NCBI RefSeq assembly: GCF_018399035.1
Contig: NZ_CP073760.1
Location: 992,001-1,056,000 of the forward strand
Source: Thiocapsa sp.
GTDB lineage: Bacteria; Pseudomonadota; Gammaproteobacteria; Chromatiales; Chromatiaceae
Reading direction: 5' to 3'
DNA length: 64,000 nt
Shown: in pieces, positions 40,861 to 50,844 of the stretch
How the letters are laid out: the number at the start of each line of letters is the position of its first letter
How positions within the stretch are numbered: the stretch's first letter is position 1
The notes under the pieces: model-generated
Database searches by the model: none
Seen by the model: only the letters and a program-made list of their open reading frames with translations
What the model was told of the DNA's origin: nothing
Made by a program: the position numbers and the translations under genes

Positions 40861-41751
40861 ATGCAACACCGCATCAATCCGAAAGTCGACTGTGTCTTCA
40901 AAGCCCTGCTGGGCGCGGAGGAGAACCGCGCGCTGCTCATCGACTTTCTCAATGCGATGCTGATCGACACGCTCCCCCGTCCGATCAGCGCGGTGCGGAT
41001 CCTCGATCCCTACAACCCGCGGGAAACCCTCGAGGACAAACTCACCATCGTCGACGTGAAAGCCCGCGATGCCGCCGGCCGGGTCTTTCAGATCGAGATC
41101 CAGTTGTCGGTCTATGCGGATCTGACCGCGCGCATGCTCTACGGCTGGGCGGACCTCTACCGCCGACAACTGCGTCGCGGTCAAGACTACAGCATCCTCA
41201 AACCGACCCATGCGATCTGGCTGCTCGACCAGACCCTGCGCGACGACACGCCGGCCTATGCACACCGCTACCGGATGCGCGATGATCAGGGGCAAGATCT
41301 GGTCGACCACGGCGGCATCTGGATCTACGAGCTGAACAAATTCGCCGTCCAACAGGTCGAAACCGAGCAAGAACGCTGGCTGAAATTCTTCAACGAGGCT
41401 GAAACCCTCGATGACGAGAAGCTCCCCAATTGGATGCAAACCCCTGTGATGAGGCAAGCCATGAGCACCTTGACCGCCTTCTCCGAGCAAGAACGCGCCT
41501 ATCACCAGTACCAGGCGCGTCAAGAGTTCTGGCGCCAACAGCGCTCCATCCAACAGGAGCTCGAGAAAGAGCGAGCTGCCAAGGAATCGGAACGACAAGC
41601 CAAGGAGGCAGCACTTCAAGCCAAGGAGGCCGCACTTCGAGCCAACGAGGCAGCGCTTCGAGCCAACGAGGCCGAGCGACAAGCCAAGGAAGCCGCGCTC
41701 GCCGAGGTCGCGCGCCTGCAGGCGCTGCTGAACCAATCGGGCGACGCCTGA
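40861..41751 (+). CDS. Family A PD-(D/E)XK nuclease family transposase/Rpn-type protein
   Basis: A 296-residue protein starting MQHRINPKVDCVFKALLG. Core features are LEDKLTIVDVKARD (Asp) and VFQIEIQLS (E-x-Q), the PDDEXK_2 nuclease-transposase pattern, then LYGWADLYRRQL. The C-terminal third is a coiled coil built of seven-residue units (AERQAKE, AALRANE). The ATG is preceded by GTACACTCTTCGC and no ribosome site, as in the two other full copies. It is clearly the more divergent of the three full copies. The family promotes recombination in some bacteria; its role here is unknown. Confidence 0.82.
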   Translation: MQHRINPKVDCVFKALLGAEENRALLIDFLNAMLIDTLPRPISAVRILDPYNPRETLEDKLTIVDVKARDAAGRVFQIEIQLSVYADLTARMLYGWADLYRRQLRRGQDYSILKPTHAIWLLDQTLRDDTPAYAHRYRMRDDQGQDLVDHGGIWIYELNKFAVQQVETEQERWLKFFNEAETLDDEKLPNWMQTPVMRQAMSTLTAFSEQERAYHQYQARQEFWRQQRSIQQELEKERAAKESERQAKEAALQAKEAALRANEAALRANEAERQAKEAALAEVARLQALLNQSGDA

Positions 41752-41775
41752 CAATCTGCGATCACGACGTCTGAA

Positions 41776-41890
41776 GTGGGTCGGGCTTCAACCCGACAAC
41801 GCCGTTTCAGGCAACCCAGCGCTCGGCGCCGAGGGCGACACCCGCGCTGCAGGATAACGCCGAAATCAGGCAAGCTGAATTCCGACCCAC
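41776..41890. repeat. Palindromic 3' flank of family A genes (copy 2)
   Basis: Same element as 39520-39634, here with GTGGGTCGGGCTTCAACCCGA at its start (one mismatch in the stem), 24 nt after the family A stop. Confidence 0.72.
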
Positions 41891-41905
41891 AGGAGACCGG
41901 ACTTA

Positions 41906-42009
41906 AGGTGATTTCCGGGAAAGCATCGACCAACATGTGGGGCGACTTTAGTCGCCCGGTAAGCATCGGCAACACGCACGGCCGGGATGATCATTCCCGG
42001 AAATCGCCT
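41906..42009. mobile_element. MITE, about 104 bp (copy 1)
   Basis: Ends AGGTGATTTCCGGGAA and TTCCCGGAAATCGCCT are inverted repeats with one mismatch. Inside is the hairpin GGGCGACTTTAGTCGCCC. A near-identical copy lies at 42344-42448. It has no coding capacity. Confidence 0.85.
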
Positions 42010-42062
42010 AAGTTGAGGGTTATTTGAACCTGGACCTTTTCCCCGGGAGGACGGACATGCCG

Positions 42063-42302
42063 TCAACCGCTGGGGTCCGCGTTTTTGAGCTCCAATCGGC
42101 TCTCCACACGCTCCACGCGTCTGGTCAACACATCGAGACGGTCGTGGATCGACGGCAGCGACAGAACAAGCGCGCCGAGATGTTGCTCTTGGGCGGTCAT
42201 CCGCAGCTCAAGGTTGGCCATGCGGTCATCCAACCGTTTCATCCGGATCGTCAGTGGGTTGGCACGCACCACCTCTAGCTCTGGATACAAGGCATAAGTC
42301 AA
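42063..42302 (-). CDS. Small coiled-coil protein, function unknown
   Basis: A 79-residue frame containing TIRMKRLDDRMANLELRMTA and LPSIHDRLDVLTRRVERVES, with regular hydrophobic heptads, so a coiled coil is likely. It lies between two MITE copies. There is no recognised family, and the start is uncertain (internal ATG at MKRLDDR). It may be a remnant. Confidence 0.4.
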   Translation of the reverse strand: MTYALYPELEVVRANPLTIRMKRLDDRMANLELRMTAQEQHLGALVLSLPSIHDRLDVLTRRVERVESRLELKNADPSG

Positions 42303-42343
42303 GACCCCGATGTCCCCGCTATGCTTGTATAGCGCTTTAACTT

Positions 42344-42448
42344 AGGTGATTTCCGGGAAAGCATCGACCAACATGTAGGGGCGACTTTAGTCGCCCGGTA
42401 AGCATTGGCAACACGCACGGCCGGGATGATCATTCCCGGAAATCGCCT
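42344..42448. mobile_element. MITE, about 105 bp (copy 2)
   Basis: A near-identical direct copy of 41906-42009. It is preceded by CGCTATGCTTGTATAGCG (42318-42335), a small hairpin. Confidence 0.85.
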
Positions 42449-42461
42449 TAGGAGACTGATC

Positions 42462-42554
42462 ATGCTGGCCATCCGACTCCCCGCCGACGTGGAGCAGCGG
42501 CTCGAAGCCTTGGCACGGGCCACAGGGCGCACCAAATCAACCCCGGCTCGATGA
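42462..42554 (+). pseudogene. Truncated CopG/RHH antitoxin
   Basis: Thirty residues, MLAIRLPADVEQRLEALARA then TGRTKSTPAR, with GGAGA upstream. This is the first half of a ribbon-helix-helix antitoxin (normally TGRTKS-YY...). The frame ends by fusion to the DUF433 gene, whose ATG overlaps the stop (ATGA). The second helix and its toxin partner are missing. Confidence 0.65.
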
Positions 42555-42745
42555 ACGGACAGCCCTGTATCCGCGGTATGAGACTGACCGTTCGCCGCGT
42601 GGTTAAAGCCGTGGCCGCTTATCCGGACCACGACGAGCTGAAACAGGACTATCCTGAAATCGACGACGAGGACATTCGACAAGCGTTGGAATTTGCGGCC
42701 ATCAGCCTTGACGATCAAATCCTCACCTACCGCTGCAGCCCGTGA
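42551..42745 (+). CDS. DUF433 family antitoxin-like protein (N-terminally shortened)
   Basis: Sixty-four residues, MNGQPCIRGMRLTVRRVVKA to DIRQALEFAA, the DUF433 core. Family members usually have about ten further residues at the N-terminus and pair with a DUF5615 PIN-like toxin. Here the start is fused to the truncated RHH gene and no DUF5615 gene follows, so it is an orphan. The 42746-42988 gap shows nothing else I can support. Confidence 0.7.
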   Translation: MNGQPCIRGMRLTVRRVVKAVAAYPDHDELKQDYPEIDDEDIRQALEFAAISLDDQILTYRCSP

Positions 42746-42988
42746 AGTCCAATCTCTGAGCCTGCAAATATGCGCACGGCGTTGTTCATAAGCCCGTCCA
42801 AGTCCGAGTCCGGGGCTTGGTGACGGATGTGCGGGGATTTGGCAGGACCCACGAAATTTCATACCCTTGGAAGTGCAAACTAACCGAGGGTTCGAAAAGA
42901 TGTTCGAAGATCCTGCCGAGAGTGACTTTAGACCAAGCGCGGGCGCTGCGCTACCCGGACGTTCGAGACCGGGCCGGAGCATCGGCTC

Positions 42989-44645
42989 ATGACGCGACGC
43001 ACACGCTTGGAGCAAGCCGAGCACATCGCGGCGGCCGAAGCACGGCTGGCGGCGGGGGAGACGCAACGCGCCGTGGCCACCGAGATGGGTATTGCGCGCA
43101 GCACCTTGCGCGACTGGTGCGGGGAGGTTCCGCGCGGGGATCCGCCGACGGGCTTGACGGCCTTCGCACGCACCCCGGAGGGGATCGATTGGTTGCATCG
43201 GCTGGTGTTGGCGGCGCATTTCAGCATCACCTTGCGGGCGGCGGGCGGCACCCGGCTGGTGAGTGAGTTCCTGGAGCTGAGCGGACTGTCGGCCTTCGTC
43301 GGGGTCAGCGACGGCGCGCAGCATGCGCTGAATGTCGCCTTGAAACGGCCGTGGTCGCGGTGGCCGCGCAGCAGCGCACGGCGCTTGCCGAGGGCATGCC
43401 GGCGCGTGCGGTGACGGTGTGCGAGGACGAAACCTTTCATCCGGGGATCTGCTTGGTCAACATCGAGCCGGTGTCGAACTTCATTGTCCTGGAGCAATAC
43501 GCCGCGGATCGCACCGCGGCGACCTGGACGGCGGCGCTTCAGGACGCCTGCACGGGGCTTGCCGTGGAGGTGATCCAGAGCACCGCCGACGAGGCCAAGG
43601 CGCTGCGTCGGCATGCCGAGGCGGATTTCGGTGCCCACCACTCCCGGACCTCTTTCACGGCCAACACGAGGTCTCCAAAGCCACGTCCTGGCGTTGGCGC
43701 GCGATCTGCGCCAGGCCGAAGCCGGCGTCGCCGCCGCGCAGAGACACTGGGAGGCCGAGCGCGCGGCGCAGCAGGCGTTCGAGGCGCGCGTGCCGCGCCC
43801 GCTCGGGCGTCCGCCCGACTTCGAGACCCGCATTGGCGCCGCCCTGAGCGCGCTGGTCGCCGTGGAAGCCGAACGCGACCGCGCACGGGAGCGGCAGAGC
43901 GAGGCGCGCGCATTGATCCGCGAGCTCGGCGTGCTGTATCACCCGTATGATCCGGTGGATGGACAGACCCAGCCGGTGGAGCGTGTGGCGGCGCGCTTCA
44001 CCGACGTCTGGACGCGCCTGAAGGGATTGGCCGAGGCCGCCGAGCTGCCCGAGCGCGCTCGCGAACGCCTCGCCAAGGCCGAGCGCCTGACCGTGCAGTG
44101 GCTCGCCACGCTCGCGTTCTTCTTCGCCACCGTGACCGCCAGGGTCGAGGCCCTCGCACTATCCCCGGAGCTGGAAGCGGCGGTCCTCGAGCAGCTCATC
44201 CCCGGCATCTACCTCGAAGCGCGTCGCCGCCCGCAGCACCGCGGCCGAGACCCGACACCGCGTGCAGGCGGCGAGTACCGCGTTGCTCGACGTCCTGCGG
44301 CGCGCCGATCATCCGCTGCAGCGTCTCGCGCCCGAGGACAGCGCTCGGGTCGAACAGGTCGCCGGCGCTTGCGCCGATCTGTTCCAACGCAGCAGCTCCT
44401 GTGTGGAAGGACGCAACGGCCAACTGTCGCTGCATCATCACGGGCGTCATCGCTTGAGCGACCGCAGGCTCGCCGCGCTCACCGCCGTGCACAACTTCCA
44501 CATCCGCCGTCCCGACGGCACGACCGCCGCCGAGCGCTTCTTCGGGCGGACACATCCCGCACTGTTCGAGGAGCTACTACTGCGTGTGCCCTGCCGCCGC
44601 GACCGCGACGCCGACGGCCACGCCCGCCGAAACTGCCCTATCTGA
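42989..44645 (+). pseudogene. DUF6399-type transposase with several frameshifts
   Basis: The pieces read in order but in different frames: RRTRLEQAEHIAAAEARLAA and IARSTLRDWC (42989-43350), VTVCEDETFHPGICLVNIEP (to about 43640), EAGVAAAQRHWEAERAAQQA through EQLIPGIYLEA (to about 44220), then SSCVEGRNGQLSLHHHGRHR and VHNFHIRRPDGTTAAERFFG (to 44645). The last block is the DUF6399 domain of a transposase-like family. At least four frame changes make it inactive. No clear terminal repeats were found. It lies between the two copies of the 39203-39785 duplication. Confidence 0.75.
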
Positions 44646-44692
44646 TGCCGGTCGCGGCCTGATGGCGGTGGCCGGGATAATGAACAAGGCCT

Positions 44693-44962
44693 ATGCGCAC
44701 CTTGACCGCCTTCTCCGAGAAAGACCGCGCCTATCACGTCGACCAAGCGCATCAAGAGTTCCTGCGCCAGCAGCGCTCCATCCAACAGGAGCTGGAGAAA
44801 GAGCGTGCTGCCAAAGAAGCCGAGCGACAAGCCAAGGAGGAAGCACTTCAAGCCAAGGAGGCGGAACGACTAGACAAAGAGGCAGAACGCCAAGCCAAGG
44901 AAGCCGCGCTCGCCGAAGTCGCGCGCCTGCAGGCACTCCTGAACCAATCGCGCGACGCCTGA
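44693..44962 (+). pseudogene. Family A C-terminal fragment (duplicate)
   Basis: Eighty-nine residues, MRTLTAFSEKDRAYHVDQAH then the coiled-coil tail ending LLNQSRDA. Same content as 39203-39494 but with fewer heptads. No nuclease core. Confidence 0.78.
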
Positions 44963-44986
44963 CTGCCTGCGATCACGACGTCTGAA

Positions 44987-45102
44987 ATGGGTCGAGCTTC
45001 AGCCCGACAACGCCGCAGGCCACCCAGCAGCGCTCGGCGTCGAGCGCAACACCCGCGCTGCGAGATGACGCCGAGAGCAGGTCGGACTGAATTTCGACCC
45101 AC
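44987..45102. repeat. Palindromic 3' flank of family A genes (copy 3)
   Basis: Same element as 39520-39634, within the duplicated segment. Confidence 0.72.
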
Positions 45103-45254
45103 GGGGGCCGACCTTAAGTTGAACGTTCTTCGAACCGGACCCCTTTTCCCGGACCCCTTTTCCCCCACAGCGGTCTAGCTGTCACCCCGAAGGTGCTTAA
45201 AATAGGCACAGGGCACAGGGCACAAGTCAAGACCTGACACCACCCTTTTCTCTC

Positions 45255-45430
45255 AGCATCCCATCATGAGCCAGGACATGAGCATCTTGAGCCGCTTTTC
45301 CGAGAAAGAGCGCGACGACCATCGCTACCAGTCCCGGCAGGAGGCACTGCGCGTGCAACGCTCCATCCAGCGCATGCTGGACGAGGCACGCGCGGCCACG
45401 GACGAGGCACGCGCGGGCGAGCAGGCCGCA
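45255..45430 (+). pseudogene. Family A internal/C-terminal fragment
   Basis: Encodes MSILSRFSEKERDDHRYQSR and QEALRVQRSIQRMLDEARAA, homologous to the middle of the 54601 and 56979 genes. It breaks off inside the coiled coil and joins a CCCGCCCGAGCGACAAGAAT-type spacer. Confidence 0.72.
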
Positions 45431-45738
45431 CGATCGCCCTCCCCGCCCGAGCGACAAGAATCGGCACCCCGACGACCCTGCCGTGTTTCGTCTTAGACCT
45501 GACACCGACGCCTCACCGACGCCTCGCAAAGAAAAGACCGACGAGGCGGTCATTTTCCAGTCAAGTTGCGCCTACTTCGATGCCGACTTAGCCCCAAGGC
45601 ACAAGTCAAGACCTGACACCGATGCCGTTCGCTTTACAGGCCCGCCTTGCGGGGATTCAACACCTGGAACGCGCATGCGATCCGTGTAATTCTTGCAATC
45701 ATCCATCTCGCCATGCCGCACCGCTCCGCTCCGCCATG

Positions 45739-46683
45739 AGCCACGACCAGAACTTCAAGAACATGATTGTCGACTACCCGCGCGAATCCATCGCCTTCTT
45801 CGCCGCCGATGAGTCCCACGGCGTCGACGCCGCGGTCAGGATCCTGCCGATTCGCGAGGAGCAACTGCAGGAACGCCTCGGCGAACGCTTTCGCGAGCTT
45901 GATGTTCCACTGCTGGTGGAATGGCCCGACGGGCGACGTGCCGCCGTGCTCTTTGTTTTCGAGGAAGAAACCGAGCCACGCCGCTTCTCCATCCATCGCC
46001 TTGCGCACTATTGCCTGGATCTCGCCGAGCTCTTCGACACCGAGCGGGTCGTCCCGGTGGTGATCTTTCTGCACCCCGGGCACTACGCCGAGCGACTGGC
46101 CCTGGGCAGCGAGCAGTGCCGGTATCTGCAATTCCACTATCTGCACTGCGCCTTGTTCGCGCGACGTGCCCGCGACTCCTTCAACAGCACCAATCTCGTG
46201 GAACGCCTGACGCTGCCCAGCATGGCCTACGCCCCGGACGAGAAGCTCGAGGTCTATGCCCAGGCCACGCGCGGTCTCCTGCAGCTTGAGTCCGATCCCG
46301 AGCGACGTCTGAAATATCTCGATTTCATCGACATCTATGCCGACCTCACCGAGAATGAACGCATCCTATACAACCAACGCTACCCTCAGGAGGCGGCCGA
46401 CATGAGCGGATTTGCCCAGCGCTTCATCGAGCAAGGCATCGAGCAAGGCATCGAGCAAGGCATCGAGCAAGGCATCGAGCAAGGCATCGAGCAAGGCATC
46501 GAGACAGGCGTCCAACGCGGCGAGGCGCGCGTGCTGCTGGCCCTGCTCAAGATCCGGTTCGGCGATCTACCCGACAGCGTCCGCCAGCGCGTGGAAAGCG
46601 CCGATGCGGAGTCATTGCTGTACTGGTCCACCCGCGTGCTCACCGCGCAGACCCTCGACGAGGTCTTCGGTGATGGCCCATAA
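45739..46683 (+). CDS. Family B Rpn-like protein, copy 1 (six IEQG repeats)
   Basis: A 314-residue protein from the ATG at 45739 (MSHDQNFKNMIVDYPRESIA). The frame opens earlier at 45622 within repeat sequence, so I prefer the later start, though neither has a ribosome site. Visible features are PLLVEWPDGRRAAVLFVFEEE (possible PD-(D/E)XK-like core), FSIHRLAHYCLDLAELF, RLKYLDFIDIYADL, and a C-terminal DUF4351-like segment (VLLALLKIRFGDLP to LTAQTLDEVF). At residue 230 the in-frame unit IEQG is repeated six times, then IETG. I read it as a member of the Rpn/YhgA-like group; the exact family is not certain. Confidence 0.7.
   Translation, partial: SHDQNFKNMIVDYPRESIAFFAADESHGVDAAVRILPIREEQLQERLGERFRELDVPLLVEWPDGRRAAVLFVFEEETEPRRFSIHRLAHYCLDLAELFDTERVVPVVIFLHPGHYAERLALGSEQCRYLQFHYLHCALFARRARDSFNSTNLVERLTLPSMAYAPDEKLEVYAQATRGLLQLESDPERRLKYLDFIDIYADLTENERILYNQRYPQEAADMSGFAQRFIEQGIEQGIEQGIEQGIEQGIEQGIETGVQRGEARVLLALLKIRFGDLPDSVRQRVESADAESLLYWSTRVLTAQTLDEVFGDGP
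46426..46509 (+). repeat. Coding minisatellite (12-bp IEQG unit), copy 1
   Basis: Six ATCGAGCAAGGC units and one ATCGAGACAGGC. The other gene copies have four units (48489-48536 and 52458-52505, each followed by the variant unit, and 50530-50577 without it). It changes protein length in steps of four residues without breaking the frame. Confidence 0.95.
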
Positions 46684-46764
46684 GGATCGTCGCGCATGGA
46701 ACTCAAGGCCAGGCGAGGCGGAGTCGGCGACGACGAGAGCGTGCAGCTCTTCGCGCCCGGGAAA

Positions 46765-47390
46765 CCGAACGCCCAGCCAAGAAGGCCGCACTCGCCGAGG
46801 TCGCGCGCCTGCAGGCGCTCCTGATCCAAGCGCGCGGCGCCTGACCGGGGATCGCTCGTAAGACCGGCCACCCAAAACATCAGTCGCTCGTGACACCCGC
46901 TCTGCGGTGTCACGCATGCCCCTGGCGCTCTGCGCCACGTGCCACGATGGCACCGGAGTGACGCGCAAGGCCCTCGCCGAGAATCTCTCCGCACCGGTCG
47001 CCGAGGTCGATATTCTCAACCCCTACAACGCGCGCGAGACCCTCGACGACAAGCTCACCATCGTCGACGTCAAGGCCCACGACACGGCCCGCCCGGCAGC
47101 AACTCCAAGTTCGACCCAAAACGCCCGGCGCGCCCCCGGACCGCCGACTTCAGTCTGCGCGAGGCAAACGCGCTGCGGATTCAGGAAGTGCCGAGTCCGC
47201 GGCATGCCTCGCCGACTGAAGTCGGCGGTCCCGGAGCGGACCGCTCTCCGGGCCGACGCAAATTCAGAACGGCTGCCCGCCGGGTCTTTCGGGTGAAGAT
47301 CCAACGCCTCGTCTTCCCGGATCCGGCGCCACGCCTCCTCTATGCCCGGGCCGATCTCTACAGCCGTCGATTGCGCCGACGACAGGAAGC
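46765..47390 (+). pseudogene. Family A debris of unit 1
   Basis: Three family A pieces in order: a tail (AALAEVARLQALLIQARGA, ending at 46844), an N-terminal part (APVAEVDILNPYNARETLDD and KLTIVDVKAHDTA, about 46992-47095), and a middle part (VFRVKIQRLVFPDPAPRLLY, about 47281-47345). The MITE 47136-47234 sits between the last two. Each piece is in a broken context, so no function remains. Confidence 0.75.
47136..47234. mobile_element. MITE inside family A debris, unit 1
   Basis: About 99 bp with inverted ends (CCGGACCGCCGACTTCAGTC and its complement GACTGAAGTCGGCGGTCC). Also present at 49175-49274 (unit 2) and 53144-53243 (unit 4). Unit 3 lacks it at the matching place (51201-51208). Confidence 0.83.
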
Positions 47391-47801
47391 GCAACACCCG
47401 CCGCCGGTGCGTTGTGCCTCGCACGACTCGGCACACGCGACGGGACGCCGGATCCTCATCGCTGACGCGATCCGCAACCCGGCGCTCACGATCCGATCGC
47501 CCTCCCCGCCCGAGCGACAAGAATCGGCACCCCGACGACCCTGCCGTGTTTCGTCTTAGACCTGACACCGACGCCTCACCGACGCCTCGCAAAGAAAAGA
47601 CCGACGAGGCGGTCATTTTCCAGTCAAGTTGCGCCTACTTCGATGCCGACTTAGCCCCAAGGCACAAGTCAAGACCTGACACCGATGCCGTTCGCTTTAC
47701 AGGCCCGCCTTGCGGGGATTCAACACCTGGAACGCGCATGCGATCCGTGTAATTCTTGCAATCATCCATCTCGCCATGCCGCACCGCTCCGCTCCGCCAT
47801 G

Positions 47802-48722
47802 AGCCACGACCAGAACTTCAAGAACATGATTGTCGACTACCCGCGCGAATCCATCGCCTTCTTCGCCGCCGATGAGTCCCACGGCGTCGACGCCGCGGTC
47901 AGGATCCTGCCGATTCGCGAGGAGCAACTGCAGGAACGCCTCGGCGAACGCTTTCGCGAGCTTGATGTTCCACTGCTGGTGGAATGGCCCGACGGGCGAC
48001 GTGCCGCCGTGCTCTTTGTTTTCGAGGAAGAAACCGAGCCACGCCGCTTCTCCATCCATCGCCTTGCGCACTATTGCCTGGATCTCGCCGAGCTCTTCGA
48101 CACCGAGCGGGTCGTCCCGGTGGTGATCTTTCTGCACCCCGGGCACTACGCCGAGCGACTGGCCCTGGGCAGCGAGCAGTGCCGGTATCTGCAATTCCAC
48201 TATCTGCACTGCGCCTTGTTCGCGCGACGTGCCCGCGACTCCTTCAACAGCACCAATCTCGTGGAACGCCTGACGCTGCCCAGCATGGCCTACGCCCCGG
48301 ACGAGAAGCTCGAGGTCTATGCCCAGGCCACGCGCGGTCTCCTGCAGCTTGAGTCCGATCCCGAGCGACGTCTGAAATATCTCGATTTCATCGACATCTA
48401 TGCCGACCTCACCGAGAATGAACGCATCCTATACAACCAACGCTACCCTCAGGAGGCGGCCGACATGAGCGGATTTGCCCAGCGCTTCATCGAGCAAGGC
48501 ATCGAGCAAGGCATCGAGCAAGGCATCGAGCAAGGCATCGAGACAGGCGTCCAACGCGGCGAGGCGCGCGTGCTGCTGGCCCTGCTCAAGATCCGGTTCG
48601 GCGATCTACCCGACAGCGTCCGCCAGCGCGTGGAAAGCGCCGATGCGGAGTCATTGCTGTACTGGTCCACCCGCGTGCTCACCGCGCAGACCCTCGACGA
48701 GGTCTTCGGTGATGGCCCATAA
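47802..48722 (+). CDS. Family B Rpn-like protein, copy 2 (four IEQG repeats)
   Basis: 306 residues. Its protein appears identical to copy 1 except for two fewer IEQG units at residues ~230-245. Starts in the same way (MSHDQNFKNM). The near-identity implies very recent duplication or ongoing gene conversion. Confidence 0.72.
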   Translation, partial: SHDQNFKNMIVDYPRESIAFFAADESHGVDAAVRILPIREEQLQERLGERFRELDVPLLVEWPDGRRAAVLFVFEEETEPRRFSIHRLAHYCLDLAELFDTERVVPVVIFLHPGHYAERLALGSEQCRYLQFHYLHCALFARRARDSFNSTNLVERLTLPSMAYAPDEKLEVYAQATRGLLQLESDPERRLKYLDFIDIYADLTENERILYNQRYPQEAADMSGFAQRFIEQGIEQGIEQGIEQGIETGVQRGEARVLLALLKIRFGDLPDSVRQRVESADAESLLYWSTRVLTAQTLDEVFGDGP

Positions 48723-48803
48723 GGATCGTCGCGCATGGAACTCAAGGCCAGGCGAGGCGGAGTCGGCGACGACGAGAGCGTGCAGCTCTTCGCGCCCGGG
48801 AAA

Positions 48804-49425
48804 CCGAACGCCCAGCCAAGAAGGCCGCACTCGCCGAGGTCGCGCGCCTGCAGGCGCTCCTGATCCAAGCGCGCGGCGCCTGACCGGGGATCGCTCGTAA
48901 GACCGGCCACCCAAAACATCAGTCGCTCGTGACACCCGCTCTGCGGTGTCACGCATGCCCCTGGCGCTCTGCGCCACGTGCCACGATGGCACCGGAGTGA
49001 CGCGCAAGGCCCTCGCCGAGAATCTCTCCGCACCGGTCGCCGAGGTCGATATTCTCAACCCCTACAACGCGCGCGAGACCCTCGACGACAAGCTCACCAT
49101 CGTCGACGTCAAGGCCCACGACACGGCCCGCCCGGCAGCAACTCCAAGTTCGACCCAAAACGCCCGGCGCGCCCCCGGACCGCCGACTTCAGTCTGCGCG
49201 AGGCAAACGCGCTGCGGATTCAGGAAGTGCCGAGTCCGCGGCATGCCTCGCCGACTGAAGTCGGCGGTCCCGGGAGCGGACCGCTCTCCGGGCCGACGCA
49301 AATTCAGAACGGCTGCCCGCCGGGTCTTTCGGGTGAAGATCCAACGCCTCGTCTTCCCGGATCCGGCGCCACGCCTCCTCTATGCCTGGGCCGATCTCTA
49401 CAGCCGTCGGTTGCGCCGACGATAG
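48804..49425 (+). pseudogene. Family A debris of unit 2
   Basis: Same three pieces as unit 1. The middle part ends at a TAG (49423-49425) because GACAGG is GATAGG here. Confidence 0.75.
49175..49274. mobile_element. MITE inside family A debris, unit 2
   Basis: Copy of 47136-47234 with one extra G near its right end. Confidence 0.83.
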
Positions 49426-49842
49426 GAAGCGCAACACCCGCCGCCGGTGCGTTGTGCCTCGCACGACTCGGCACACGCGACGAGACGCCGGATCTTCATC
49501 GCGGATGCCATCCGCAACCCGGCGCTCACGATCCGATCGCCCTCCCCGCCCGAGCGACAAGAATCGGCACCCCGACGACCCTGCCGTGTTTCGTCTTAAG
49601 ACCTGACACCGACGCCTCACCGACGCCTCGCAAAGAAAAGACCGACGAGGCGGTCATTTTCCAGTCAAGTTGCGCCTACTTCGATGCCGACTTAGCCCCA
49701 AGGCACAAGTCAAGACCTGACACCGATGCCGTTCGCTTTACAGGCCCGCCTTGCGGGGATTCAACACCTGGAACGCGCATGCGATCCGTGTAATTCTTGC
49801 AATCATCCATCTCGCCATGCCGCACCGCTCCGCTCCGCCATG

Positions 49843-50751
49843 AGCCACGACCAGAACTTCAAGAACATGATTGTCGACTACCCGCGCGAATCCATCGCCT
49901 TCTTCGCCGCCGATGAGTCCCACGGCGTCGACGCCGCGGTCAGGATCCTGCCGATTCGCGAGGAGCAGCTGCAGGAACGCCTCGGCGAACGCTTTCGCGA
50001 GCTTGATGTTCCACTGCTGGTGGAATGGCCCGACGGGCGACGTGCCGCCGTGCTCTTTGTTTTCGAGGAAGAAACCGAGCCACGCCGCTTCTCCATCCAT
50101 CGCCTTGCGCACTATTGCCTGGATCTCGCCGAGCTCTTCGACACCGAGCGGGTCGTCCCGGTGGTGATCTTTCTGCACCCCGGGCACTACGCCGAGCGAC
50201 TGGCCCTGGGCAGCGAGCAGTGCCGGTATCTGCAATTCCACTATCTGCACTGCGCCTTGTTCGCGCGACGTGCCCGCGACTCCTTCAACAGCACCAATCT
50301 CGTGGAACGCCTGACGCTGCCCAGCATGGCCTACGCCCCGGACGAGAAGCTCGAGGTCTATGCCCAGGCCACGCGCGGTCTCCTGCAGCTTGAGTCCGAT
50401 CCCGAGCGACGTCTGAAATATCTCGATTTCATCGACATCTATGCCGACCTCACCGAGAATGAACGCATCCTATACAACCAACGCTACCCTCAGGAGGCGG
50501 CCGACATGAGCGGATTTGCCCAGCGCTTCATCGAGCAAGGCATCGAGCAAGGCATCGAGCAAGGCATCGAGCAAGGCGTCCAACGCGGCGAGGCGCGCGT
50601 GCTGCTGGCCCTGCTCAAGATCCGGTTCGGCGATCTACCCGACAGCGTCCGCCAGCGCGTGGAAAGCGCCGATGCGGAGTCATTGCTGTACTGGTCCACC
50701 CGCGTGCTCACCGCGCAGACCCTCGACGAGGTCTTCGGTGATGGCCCATAA
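49843..50751 (+). CDS. Family B Rpn-like protein, copy 3 (IEQG repeats without IETG)
   Basis: 302 residues, four IEQG units passing straight into VQRGE with no IETG unit. Apart from that the protein matches the other copies; one silent difference is visible (GAGCAGCTG for GAGCAACTG near 49966). Confidence 0.72.
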   Translation, partial: SHDQNFKNMIVDYPRESIAFFAADESHGVDAAVRILPIREEQLQERLGERFRELDVPLLVEWPDGRRAAVLFVFEEETEPRRFSIHRLAHYCLDLAELFDTERVVPVVIFLHPGHYAERLALGSEQCRYLQFHYLHCALFARRARDSFNSTNLVERLTLPSMAYAPDEKLEVYAQATRGLLQLESDPERRLKYLDFIDIYADLTENERILYNQRYPQEAADMSGFAQRFIEQGIEQGIEQGIEQGVQRGEARVLLALLKIRFGDLPDSVRQRVESADAESLLYWSTRVLTAQTLDEVFGDGP

Positions 50752-50844
50752 GGATCGTCGCGCATGGAACTCAAGGCCAGGCGAGGCGAAGTGGGCGACG
50801 ACGAGAGCGTGCAGCTCTTCGCGCCCGGGAAACCGAACGCCCAG

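Larger units (their letters stand above)
44691..45252 (+). repeat. Second copy of the 39203-39785 segment
   Basis: Near-identical to 39203-39785, including the family A tail, the palindromic flank and the AAGACCTGACACC repeat. The main difference is a short deletion in the coiled-coil heptads. It indicates a recent segmental duplication flanking the BrnTA, family A, MITE and DUF6399 region. Confidence 0.88.

Noticed and set aside
46426..46509. Regular short repeats resembling a CRISPR or regulatory array
   Set aside because: They are contiguous 12-bp units without spacers, in frame within a gene; a coding minisatellite.
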